Notes: generated by a model from the sequence alone, not told the origin. A DNA stretch of 5,371 nt from an uncultured Synergistaceae bacterium (GCA_937870605.1 CALMZW010000144.1:1-5371); one strand, 5' to 3'; shown: positions 1-5,335, counted from the first letter of the stretch. Numbers and translations: made by a program.

Positions 1-444
1 GGGAACATATGTCGGCGACAGCGTCACCGTCTGCAAAGCGGCCATGGGAGCGCCCTGCGCGGCCTGAACCATCTGCGGGGCCTCCTGGCGGAACGGAGTG
101 ACGGGAACCTGTCGCATCGAAGAGACCTGCGCGGCGTTGACGTAGGGCGTAAGGGATATCGTGTACGGATTGACCGAACCGACGACGTACGACGTTGGAA
201 CGAGCGCTGCGCCGTTGTAGGATCCGTAGACCCAGGCGCCGCTCGACGCCCGTACGATGGGGAATCCGTCGAAGGTTACGTACCAGCCCTTTGGCATGTT
301 ATACGGCTGGTATGCATAAAAGCTCATTCCCGCATAAACGGGCTGCGCGACAAGAACGGGTTCGACGACATACGTCGTTGCGTGAAGCGCGCCCGGAGCG
401 GAAAAGAAAAGCAGCAGCGAAAGCGCTAACATCATCTTCTTCAT
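1..444 (-). CDS. Secreted Tyr/Pro/Ala-rich protein of unknown function (partial, C-terminus outside window)
   Basis: The frame is open for 148 codons from the ATG at 444 to the left edge with no stop, so the C-terminus is missing. The start is supported by a GGAGG Shine-Dalgarno at 455-459, ten bases upstream. Residues 1-22 form a clear signal peptide: a Lys-Lys n-region, a Leu/Phe-rich core, and a likely signal peptidase I site after LHA at residue 22. The mature part is rich in Tyr, Val, Pro and Ala, with few charges. Residues 51-90 (from PKGWYVTFDGFP to YVVGS) look like a small folded beta-rich segment. Residues 105-142 are Gln/Ala/Met-rich and probably unstructured. The last visible residues are SPTYVP, similar to repeats in the exported TPR protein encoded just upstream on the same strand. 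I recognise no family. It is probably a periplasmic or surface protein with its own transcript, since a 239 bp gap precedes it. Confidence 0.82.
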   Translation of the reverse strand, partial: MKKMMLALSLLLFFSAPGALHATTYVVEPVLVAQPVYAGMSFYAYQPYNMPKGWYVTFDGFPIVRASSGAWVYGSYNGAALVPTSYVVGSVNPYTISLTPYVNAAQVSSMRQVPVTPFRQEAPQMVQAAQGAPMAALQTVTLSPTYVP

Positions 445-469
445 AGGTATCCTTCCTCCCTTTTCGAAT

Positions 470-489
470 CGGAGTCGTCCGTAACTCCG
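470..489 (-). repeat. Inverted repeat in the leader of the secreted-protein gene
   Basis: CGGAGT (470-475) and ACTCCG (484-489) are perfect 6 bp arms around an 8-base loop. The repeat lies 10 bases upstream of the GGAGG of the gene starting at 444. In RNA it would make a small hairpin just before the ribosome binding site. It could be a leader structure, a protein site or chance. Confidence 0.35.
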
Positions 490-554
490 CATCAATTTTT
501 ACAGCATGCGCTTCAGGGCATGACATCGATTTGGGATGATCGCCAAACGAGCTA

Positions 555-583
555 AAAATAAACCATTTGAAAGACGGATGCAA
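555..583 (-). promoter_or_regulatory. Possible promoter for the secreted-protein gene (weak)
   Basis: On the minus strand TTGCAT (583-578) and TATTTT (560-555) are separated by 17 bases and would start transcription near 548, giving a leader of about 100 bases. The -35 matches the sigma70 consensus at only three positions and the -10 at four. It lies in an AT-rich stretch of an otherwise GC-rich window, which is the main reason to propose it. Confidence 0.25.
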
Positions 584-606
584 GCCTCGGAACAAAAACA
601 GCGCCG

Positions 607-636
607 AAAAACGCGAAAAAGATTAAATCATTTCGC
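607..636 (-). terminator. Possible rho-independent terminator after the TPR-protein gene
   Basis: On the minus strand GCGAAA (636-631) pairs with TTTCGC (618-613). An inner GAT/ATC pairing around a TTA loop can extend the stem. The hairpin is followed by GTTTTT (612-607). It lies about 50 bases after the stop of the TPR-protein gene and would end that transcript before the next gene. The stem is short, AT-rich and has an internal bulge, so the call is tentative. Confidence 0.35.
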
Positions 637-683
637 CGATTGTCAAATGAAACGTTCTTTCCGGGTCAGCATCGGAGACGCGA

Positions 684-1739
684 TCAATCCGTGACGACAG
701 GCGGAGAGGCGGGCGCGTCACCGGAAACCGTCTGTCCCGGAGCGGCCGGCGCCGGAGTCGGCGGGAGATAGACGGGCGCCGCCGGTGACGGCTGCACTGA
801 AGCGTCGGCCGAAGCCGTTGGGGCCGGCGGAACGTACGCCGGCGCTCCCGGCTGCACGGTCGCGACCGGCTGTGGCGCGATGGAAGCGGGAGAGGGCACT
901 TGGTTCGGGCCCCGGCTATCCGGGGGCGGAGGCGTGTATACGGGCGACGCGCCTTGCGGCGGCGTCTTGTGCGCGTGATCCGGCGCCGGTGGAACATAGA
1001 CCGGCGCTTTCGCATCCTGCGGCTTTTGCGCCGCAGGCGCGGGGGAAACCGGGAAAGGCGTGTTCTTCACGGGCGTCTTCCGGGGTGCAGCCGGTTTCTT
1101 CGGCGCTTCCTGAGACAGCGGGCCTCTCGGGATCGTTTGAACAGAAGGCCCTTGTTGCGGGCGGATGTCCGGAGACACGATTCCCGCCGCCGGTTCGGGC
1201 GGGAGGATCACGAACCCTGCCGTGACCGGCGGGATTTCGGAGATCCGTGCAGGACGCTTCGGATCCCAAAGCGGCTTTTTCTCATCGCTGCCGGGGTACA
1301 TCAGGACCCGGGAGAGTTCGGGATGATTCGGCGCGAGTTCGAGCGTCCGCTTGTAGGCGTGCTGCGCCTCGTCGAAAAAGCCGAGCGCCTCATACGTCTC
1401 GCCGATGGCGAACCAGCAATCCGCGTTCTTCGGCTCGAGTGCTACCGCCTGTTTCAGGATGTCGAGCGCGCGCGTGAAGAAACGTTGATCGTGGAGCCTG
1501 CGACCCTGCTCCAGCAGCGTCGGCGGTTTTGGCGTCGGGGACGGTTTTGGAAGGGGGCGCGGCGCTTTTTTTGGAAGAACCGGCTTCTTTTTGCCTTTTT
1601 TCGGCGCTTTTTGCGGAGGTTTCGGCTGCGTTTCCGATTCGTGGTGAATGACGCCGTTGGCGAGGCAGGGAAGCGCCTCGCCCGTCATAAGGACGGCCGC
1701 AAGTCCGCAGGCCAGGAGGGGAAACAGAAAACGTTTCAT
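684..1739 (-). CDS. Exported TPR-repeat protein with Lys/Pro-rich and Pro-rich flanks
   Basis: The 351-residue product begins with a signal peptide (MKRF, then a hydrophobic stretch to about residue 27, likely cleavage after LPCLA), so it should act outside the cytoplasm. Residues 38-73 are a Lys/Pro-rich low-complexity segment resembling TonB-type or cell-wall-spanning linkers. Residues 74-142 carry two tetratricopeptide repeats, with landmarks RALDILKQAVALEPKNA and AIGETYEALGFFDEAQHAYK. TPRs bind protein partners. Residues 180-351 are Pro/Ala-rich and probably disordered, with four copies of an [A/S]P-x-Y-x-PP-x-P motif. The ATG overlaps the TGA of the upstream exported-protein gene by 4 bp (ATGA). 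No good Shine-Dalgarno stands before it, so translation is probably coupled to that gene. This suggests equal expression and a shared envelope role. The actual function is unknown. Confidence 0.85.
   Translation of the reverse strand: MKRFLFPLLACGLAAVLMTGEALPCLANGVIHHESETQPKPPQKAPKKGKKKPVLPKKAPRPLPKPSPTPKPPTLLEQGRRLHDQRFFTRALDILKQAVALEPKNADCWFAIGETYEALGFFDEAQHAYKRTLELAPNHPELSRVLMYPGSDEKKPLWDPKRPARISEIPPVTAGFVILPPEPAAGIVSPDIRPQQGPSVQTIPRGPLSQEAPKKPAAPRKTPVKNTPFPVSPAPAAQKPQDAKAPVYVPPAPDHAHKTPPQGASPVYTPPPPDSRGPNQVPSPASIAPQPVATVQPGAPAYVPPAPTASADASVQPSPAAPVYLPPTPAPAAPGQTVSGDAPASPPVVTD
750..1007 (-). repeat. Four degenerate [A/S]P-x-Y-x-PP-x-P repeats in the TPR protein's tail
   Basis: The encoded repeats are APVYVPPAPD (residues 245-254, bases 978-1007), SPVYTPPPPD (265-274, 918-947), APAYVPPAPT (299-308, 816-845) and APVYLPPTPA (321-330, 750-779). 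Pro, Tyr and the PP pair are invariant, while spacing varies (20, 34 and 22 residues). The conserved Tyr-Pro core inside otherwise drifting Pro/Ala-rich sequence suggests a linear binding motif rather than simple composition. Confidence 0.7.
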
Positions 1740-2746
1740 TTGAGCGGAGCCGCCTTTCTCGGGCCGTACAGGGGCATGGCCACCAGGTCGTTGAGCTGCA
1801 CCGGGTTTCGGGGGTCTTCGTTGACCAATCGGACGACCGCCTCGGATTGCTTGACGAAGGTCACTTTCACGTTGCCGACTACGCGCGGAAGAATGATGAC
1901 GGGATTTTCCGGATCGACCGTGACGTATTTGTCGCTTTGGACCACCTGCAGGATGTCGCCCGCGAGCAGCGAATTCTCACGGCCGAGCGTGATGATGTAT
2001 TCCCGTTTCTTTCGCGTCGCGTCGGCGGTCGGAGAGATGATTCTCCCCATGACGCGATACCCGTTGTACCCCTTCATGATGTCGTCGAAGGCCCCTTTGA
2101 CGGCGTTCTTGCACGCCTGCCAGTACGTCGAACCTTCAAACTGTTTCCATGTGGGGCGGCTCATTTTCTGCCCCTTGTCGCCGGGGGTGAGGCGCAAAAG
2201 GTCGATTCCGTCTTTGTACAGGACGTCGAAGAGGGAAAAACCGCGGGCGCTCAGGAAAAAAAGCCGGTCGTCGCCGGGATTGAAGGTAAAGCGCGTATCC
2301 GTTCCCGTCGTATTCCGGGCTTCCGAAGGACGCCCCGTCACCGGGTCGTACACGCGCATCCGGAGTGAAATCTGTCCCTTTTGCCAGGAGCCGAGAACCT
2401 CCCGTTCCTTTGTCAGGGAGCGATACAGTTCGAGCTGAACCGCGAACGCTCCGAAGCGGCTGCCCGGTTCGTCGAGCCAGCGGCGCGCTCCGGCCTCGTC
2501 GAGGACGCGAACCGACGCGTACGGATATTCCTTGAAAAGCGAGACCAGATACGCGGTGATTTTGTCCCGCAATATGTCTACGGGGTAATATTTGCTCTCC
2601 CAGACTTCGAGCGTCGTTTCGTTCAGGGTCGGAAAGATCGCCACGTCGAAAGATCTCTCCGTGACGACAAGCGCGTGTGCGTGCGACGAAAGGGGTCCGA
2701 GAAGGAAAAGGAAAAGAACCGCTCGCATCAGGAATGTCCTGCTCAT
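1736..2746 (-). CDS. Exported protein, distantly CsgG/FlgT-like, function unknown
   Basis: The 336-residue product has a signal peptide (hydrophobic core FLMRAVLFLFLLG, likely cleavage after SHAHA at residue 25). There is no lipobox Cys, so it is probably periplasmic. An AGGTGA Shine-Dalgarno at 2762-2757 lies 10 bases before the chosen ATG; Met7 (base 2728) is an alternative start and leaves the signal peptide intact. Residues 33-72 (VAIFPTLNET, then a helix with LRDKITAYLVSLF) resemble the N-terminal strand-helix of CsgG-type envelope proteins. Residues 230-325 (ITLGRENSLLAGDILQVV, GNVKVTFV, then AVVRLV and LNDLVAMP) look like the C-terminal domain of FlgT-type proteins, where a Gly-Asp turn and a closing 'xGDxV'-like motif recur; here the latter is NDLV. 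These likenesses come from memory of the folds, not from a search. It overlaps the downstream TPR-protein gene by 4 bp, so the two are probably partners. Confidence 0.85.
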   Translation of the reverse strand: MSRTFLMRAVLFLFLLGPLSSHAHALVVTERSFDVAIFPTLNETTLEVWESKYYPVDILRDKITAYLVSLFKEYPYASVRVLDEAGARRWLDEPGSRFGAFAVQLELYRSLTKEREVLGSWQKGQISLRMRVYDPVTGRPSEARNTTGTDTRFTFNPGDDRLFFLSARGFSLFDVLYKDGIDLLRLTPGDKGQKMSRPTWKQFEGSTYWQACKNAVKGAFDDIMKGYNGYRVMGRIISPTADATRKKREYIITLGRENSLLAGDILQVVQSDKYVTVDPENPVIILPRVVGNVKVTFVKQSEAVVRLVNEDPRNPVQLNDLVAMPLYGPRKAAPLK

Positions 2747-2754
2747 ATTTCGAA

Positions 2755-2770
2755 CGTCACCTGCCTGACG
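2755..2770 (-). repeat. Short inverted repeat over the ribosome binding site of the CsgG/FlgT-like gene
   Basis: CGTCA (2755-2759) and TGACG (2766-2770) are perfect 5 bp arms with a 6-base loop. The AGGTGA Shine-Dalgarno (2762-2757) lies partly in the loop and partly in one arm, so a hairpin would occlude it. The arms are short enough that chance is a real possibility. Confidence 0.3.
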
Positions 2771-2827
2771 GGAGGGAAGCGCTCTTCTCCCGATATAGAT
2801 ATATAATCGGCGATTCCATGCGCGGCA

Positions 2828-3595
2828 TCAAGAGAGATCCGGGAAGAGCAGCGCGCCGACTTCACGGAAGAAGCCGTCGATGTCTTCTTCCGCGCGGATC
2901 GAGATCCGTTCCGGGCGCAGGTACGAGTGGCTGAACTCTCCTTTGTTCACGACGACGATCGTCCCTTCGCACATTGACGGGAGGAGCGCCGCCGGAGTCA
3001 CCACGAGCGAAGAGCCCGCGACGATCATAAGGTCGGCTTCATACGCGAGATCCCGGCATCGGTCCAGATGCTTTACGTTCTCTCCGAAGAAGACGATGTC
3101 CGGTTTGATGACGCCGCCGCATTCGCACCGGGGGACAGCCTCCTCGAACGTCTTTCTCTTCGATGTTTCGTAGTCGAACGAGCGCCGGCAGGAGGTGCAC
3201 GTGCTGGACCAGATGCCGCCGTGTATCTCCAGGACGTTGCGGGATCCTGCCCGCTGATGGAGCGAGTCGATATTCTGCGTGATGACGCCCGACAGCTTTC
3301 CGTCTTCTTCGAGGCGCGCGAAAAAACGGTGGCTGAACGTGGGCTCCACGGACTCCAGGGCGCGGAGGAATTCCCGATGGAATTCGTAGAAAAACTCCGG
3401 CCTCCTGTAGAAGAAGTCGATGTCGAAAATCCGCTCGGGATCCACCTTCATCTTCCTGCGGTAAATGCCGTTCGGCCCCCGGAAATCCGGTATGCCGGCG
3501 CTCGTGGAAAGTCCCGCCCCGCTCAGAAGCACGATCCGGGCGTTCTTTCGGATCGCGTCTGCGCATTGTTCCGCGGGAGTCATTTTCTGAGTCAC
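2828..3595 (-). CDS. Sir2-family NAD-dependent protein deacylase (sirtuin)
   Basis: This cytoplasmic enzyme removes acetyl (or other acyl) groups from protein lysines, consuming NAD+ and releasing nicotinamide and O-acetyl-ADP-ribose. The 255-residue length is normal for bacterial sirtuins. Visible motifs, in order: NAD-binding GAGLSTSAGIPDFRG (26-40), TQNID (106-110), catalytic His125 in EIHGG, a zinc ribbon with Cys133/Cys136 and Cys157/Cys159, KPDIVFFGE (164-172) and GSSLVVTPA (194-202). The second Cys pair is C-x-C rather than the common C-x-x-C. I do not see the Tyr-x-x-Arg pair of SIRT5-type desuccinylases, so ordinary deacetylase activity is likeliest. The GTG at 3595 is chosen because GGAGG lies 8 bases upstream; a GTG at 3604 overlaps that GGAGG, and the ATG at 3583 is 20 bases away. 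It is divergent from the permease and 81 bp before the exported-protein pair, so it may be cotranscribed with that pair. Confidence 0.95.
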   Translation of the reverse strand: MTQKMTPAEQCADAIRKNARIVLLSGAGLSTSAGIPDFRGPNGIYRRKMKVDPERIFDIDFFYRRPEFFYEFHREFLRALESVEPTFSHRFFARLEEDGKLSGVITQNIDSLHQRAGSRNVLEIHGGIWSSTCTSCRRSFDYETSKRKTFEEAVPRCECGGVIKPDIVFFGENVKHLDRCRDLAYEADLMIVAGSSLVVTPAALLPSMCEGTIVVVNKGEFSHSYLRPERISIRAEEDIDGFFREVGALLFPDLS

Positions 3596-3603
3596 TCGAA
3601 CCA

Positions 3604-3608
3604 CCTCC
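3604..3608 (-). promoter_or_regulatory. Shine-Dalgarno deciding the sirtuin GTG start
   Basis: GGAGG on the minus strand (3608-3604) lies 8 bases before the GTG at 3595-3593. This spacing favours GTG over the downstream ATG (3583) and excludes the GTG at 3604-3602, whose first G is the last base of the GGAGG. Confidence 0.75.
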
Positions 3609-3614
3609 GTACCG

Positions 3615-3629
3615 CGCGTATTATACGCG
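3615..3629. repeat. Perfect 15 bp palindrome overlapping the sirtuin -10 box (operator candidate)
   Basis: CGCGTAT-T-ATACGCG has perfect 7 bp arms around a single central base. It contains the TATAAT of the proposed sirtuin promoter (minus strand, 3625-3620). A dimeric regulator bound here would block that promoter. It lies in the divergent region between the sirtuin and the permease, nearer the sirtuin. No known regulator is recognised from the sequence. Confidence 0.5.
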
Positions 3630-3648
3630 AAGCGGATCGGGAAAAGAA
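3620..3648 (-). promoter_or_regulatory. Probable sirtuin promoter (consensus -10, poor -35)
   Basis: On the minus strand TATAAT (3625-3620) is a perfect -10 hexamer, 11 bases upstream of the Shine-Dalgarno. This predicts a short leader of about 17-20 bases. The -35 position at 17-base spacing is TTCTTT (3648-3643), a poor match, so an activator may be needed, or the -10 may partly reflect the palindrome it sits in. Confidence 0.45.
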
Positions 3649-3691
3649 GTCGATGATTTAACGTCTAATTTATGCAACCGCATGCACGTTG

Positions 3692-3700
3692 TGCTAGAAT
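3692..3700 (+). promoter_or_regulatory. Possible extended -10 promoter for the permease
   Basis: TGCTAGAAT (3692-3700) fits the extended -10 pattern TGn-TATAAT with one mismatch. There is no good -35 (ATGCAA at 17-base spacing). A start near 3707 would leave a leader of about 28 bases. Confidence 0.4.
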
Positions 3701-3701
3701 C

Positions 3702-3725
3702 CCTCCAGTTCGTCCAATCTGGAGG
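3702..3725 (+). promoter_or_regulatory. Perfect 7 bp inverted repeat burying the permease Shine-Dalgarno
   Basis: CCTCCAG (3702-3708) and CTGGAGG (3719-3725) are perfect complements around a 10-base loop. The right arm contains the whole GGAGG Shine-Dalgarno (3721-3725), which is 9 bases before the ATG at 3735. In RNA the hairpin would hide the ribosome binding site. Alternatively it is a DNA operator near the start of transcription. Confidence 0.55.
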
Positions 3726-3734
3726 TGTGCCCGA

Positions 3735-5102
3735 ATGGCAAATCGCAGGCTCGTATATGGCGTCGATGATCGTCCCCCCTTCCCGATCATGATCCTTGCA
3801 GGATTTCAGCACGTTCTGACGCTTTTTGGCGCAACCACGCTCGTTCCTCTGATCTTTGGTCCCGCAATGGGCATGGATACCACGCAAATCGGCTTTTTTA
3901 TCTCGTGCGTCTATTTCGCCATGGGCGTTGCGACACTGATCCAGACGCATCCGAAGCTCGGCTCGGGGCTGCCCATCGTGCAGGGATCGAGCTTCAGTTT
4001 CATCCCTCCGATCATGACCATCATCGCGGCTTTCAAGGACGCCGGTCCCGCTGCCGTCATGGGGCACATCGGAGGCGCGCTGGTCGTGGGCGGCGCTGCG
4101 CTCGCCGTGATCGGATACACGCGCCTCGTTTCCGTGATCCGGAAGTTCGTCACCCCCATCGTGATCGGTCCGACGATCATGGCGATCGGCTTTTCGCTCG
4201 CGCCGACCGCAATACAGTTCAACGCCGCGAAATACTGGCCGGTTTCGCTTCTGGTCGTCGTGTGCATCTTCGCGTTCAGCCTCATCAGCCGCCGGAAGTA
4301 CCTCAACATATTCGCGATTCTTTCGTCGATCGTCATCGCGTACCTCGTTTGCCTGTTCGGAACGATGGCGGGAATCTTTCCGGACGGACACGCGGCGCAT
4401 GTGAGCCTTGCAGGCATCGCGTCCGCACCCTGGTTCCGGGTGACTGGGTTCCTGCCGTGGGGGGGGCTGTCCTTCGACGCCCTGTCGATCGGCGCCGTGA
4501 CGGCCGGTTTCTTCGCCGTCATGATCGAATCGATCGGCGACTACCACTCCTGTTCGTACGTCTCGAACCTTCCCGATCCGGACGCGGCGACCATCAGCCG
4601 GGGAATCGGGGCCGAGGGATTGAACTGTGTTCTCGCCGGATTCTTCGGCGCCATCGGAACGACGTCCTATACCGAGAATATCGGCCTGATCGGTCTGACG
4701 GGCGTCGCTTCGCGGTGGGTCGTCCGGACGGGCGCAATCCTGCTGATCGTCATGAGCTTCATCGGAAAGCTCTCCGCGCTGATCGCGACGATACCGAGCC
4801 CCGTCATCGGCGGCGCGTACATCGCGCTCTTCGGGATTATCGGGGCGCTCGGAATCCAGGTCCTCCTTCGGGCGGACATGAACAGCCAGCGCAACGTGCT
4901 CATCGTCGGATTCGCATTCCTGATGGCCATGGGGCTTCCCGGGTGGGTCGAAGCGAACAAGGACGCCTTCCTGATCCTCGGAATCCCCGGAGAGGTGCTG
5001 TGGGCGATTCTGAAGACGCCGATGGCGGTCGCCGGACTCTGTGCGGCCTTCTGGGACAGCATTGTCCCGGGAACGCCGGAGGAACGCGGCATAAAGGCGT
5101 AG
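3735..5102 (+). CDS. NCS2/NAT-family nucleobase permease (uracil/xanthine type)
   Basis: This inner-membrane transporter should import a nucleobase, probably uracil or a purine such as xanthine, with proton symport as known for the family. The 455-residue product is mostly hydrophobic segments, consistent with the family's 14 membrane spans. Visible motifs: the first-span GFQHVLTLFGATTLVP (Gln25-His26), GSSFSFIPP (84-92), ESIGDY (265-270) with the substrate-binding Glu position in the eighth span, and ENIGLIGLTG (314-323), which fits the NAT signature [Q/E/P]-N-x-G-x4-T-[R/K/G]. The ATG at 3735 is preferred over one at 3672 because GGAGG lies 9 bases upstream and the extra 21 residues are Arg/Pro-rich and unlike the family. 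It stands alone between a divergent sirtuin and a terminator, so no neighbouring pathway gene fixes the substrate. A run of eight G lies in codons 242-244. Confidence 0.93.
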   Translation: MANRRLVYGVDDRPPFPIMILAGFQHVLTLFGATTLVPLIFGPAMGMDTTQIGFFISCVYFAMGVATLIQTHPKLGSGLPIVQGSSFSFIPPIMTIIAAFKDAGPAAVMGHIGGALVVGGAALAVIGYTRLVSVIRKFVTPIVIGPTIMAIGFSLAPTAIQFNAAKYWPVSLLVVVCIFAFSLISRRKYLNIFAILSSIVIAYLVCLFGTMAGIFPDGHAAHVSLAGIASAPWFRVTGFLPWGGLSFDALSIGAVTAGFFAVMIESIGDYHSCSYVSNLPDPDAATISRGIGAEGLNCVLAGFFGAIGTTSYTENIGLIGLTGVASRWVVRTGAILLIVMSFIGKLSALIATIPSPVIGGAYIALFGIIGALGIQVLLRADMNSQRNVLIVGFAFLMAMGLPGWVEANKDAFLILGIPGEVLWAILKTPMAVAGLCAAFWDSIVPGTPEERGIKA

Positions 5103-5123
5103 AAGATCCCAGAACTCGTGAGA

Positions 5124-5153
5124 GGGACGCCCGTTTCGGGCGCCCCTTTTTTT
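5124..5153 (+). terminator. Strong rho-independent terminator of the permease gene
   Basis: CGCCCG (5128-5133) pairs with CGGGCG (5137-5142) around a TTT loop. After an A-C mismatch, GGG (5124-5126) pairs with CCC (5144-5146). Seven T follow (5147-5153). It starts 22 bases after the permease stop and separates that gene from the superoxide reductase gene. Confidence 0.9.
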
Positions 5154-5206
5154 GTATTCGGAACAGGAGCGGAATCGTTCACTCTATTTCGCGATTCACC
5201 TGGTGC

Positions 5207-5235
5207 TTGACAATAATACCCCGGTGCTGTATAAA
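5207..5235 (+). promoter_or_regulatory. Sigma70 promoter P1 of the superoxide reductase gene
   Basis: A perfect -35 TTGACA (5207-5212) and a near-perfect -10 TATAAA (5230-5235) are separated by the ideal 17 bases. Transcription should start near 5242, giving a leader of about 94 bases. This is the best promoter in the window. Confidence 0.8.
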
Positions 5236-5274
5236 GTCTCTGTAATCCAGAGTGATTTTGTAAGAAAACCATCG

Positions 5275-5283
5275 TGCTATAAT
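5275..5283 (+). promoter_or_regulatory. Possible second promoter P2 of the superoxide reductase gene (extended -10)
   Basis: TGCTATAAT (5275-5283) is a perfect extended -10. The -35 region at 17-base spacing (ATTTTG, 5255-5260) is poor. A start near 5290 would give a leader of about 46 bases. The sequence also partly fits a Per-type operator, so it may be both promoter and regulator site. Confidence 0.45.
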
Positions 5284-5335
5284 TATTTTCGTTATGCACC
5301 GGAACCGGGATATCCAAATGAAGGAGGAGACGGAC

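Noticed and set aside
299..595. A 98-codon minus-strand open frame around the start of the secreted-protein gene
   Set aside because: It is in a different frame from the frame that has a Shine-Dalgarno and signal peptide, and it covers the probable leader region.
641..646. TTGACA on the minus strand as a -35 for the secreted-protein gene
   Set aside because: No -10 hexamer lies at 16-18 bases. The nearest AT-rich hexamer (TTTAAT) is only 13 bases away.
1566..1572. A7 tract in the coding strand of the TPR protein as an in-frame slippery site (A AAA AAA)
   Set aside because: It falls in a Lys-rich stretch where AAA codons are expected, no downstream stimulatory structure is evident, and the zero frame gives a sensible full-length protein.
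1707..1739. Lipoprotein signal in the TPR protein (LLAC at residues 8-11)
   Set aside because: The Cys comes too early, in the middle of the hydrophobic core, which continues past it. A signal peptidase I site near residue 27 fits better.
900..2438. A 512-codon open frame on the plus strand
   Set aside because: It runs antisense across both exported-protein genes, is Arg-rich and low in complexity, and has no domain. It is a by-product of GC-rich codons in the real minus-strand genes.
2790..2812. AT-rich near-palindrome between the sirtuin and the CsgG/FlgT-like gene
   Set aside because: The symmetry is imperfect and rests on simple TA repeats. There is no U-tract for a terminator and no credible -35 at proper spacing, so it is not called as a promoter or terminator.
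3672..3734. N-terminal extension of the permease by 21 residues from an upstream ATG
   Set aside because: It has no Shine-Dalgarno, its Arg/Pro-rich residues are unlike the family, and it would include the probable promoter and the inverted repeat.
3621..4547. A 308-codon minus-strand open frame antisense to the permease
   Set aside because: It has Asp/Arg/His-rich composition with no motif, and is explained by the codon use of the permease.
3905..5245. A 446-codon plus-strand open frame inside and beyond the permease
   Set aside because: It is in another frame of a strongly supported permease, is rich in Arg, Asp and His, has no family resemblance, and runs through the terminator.
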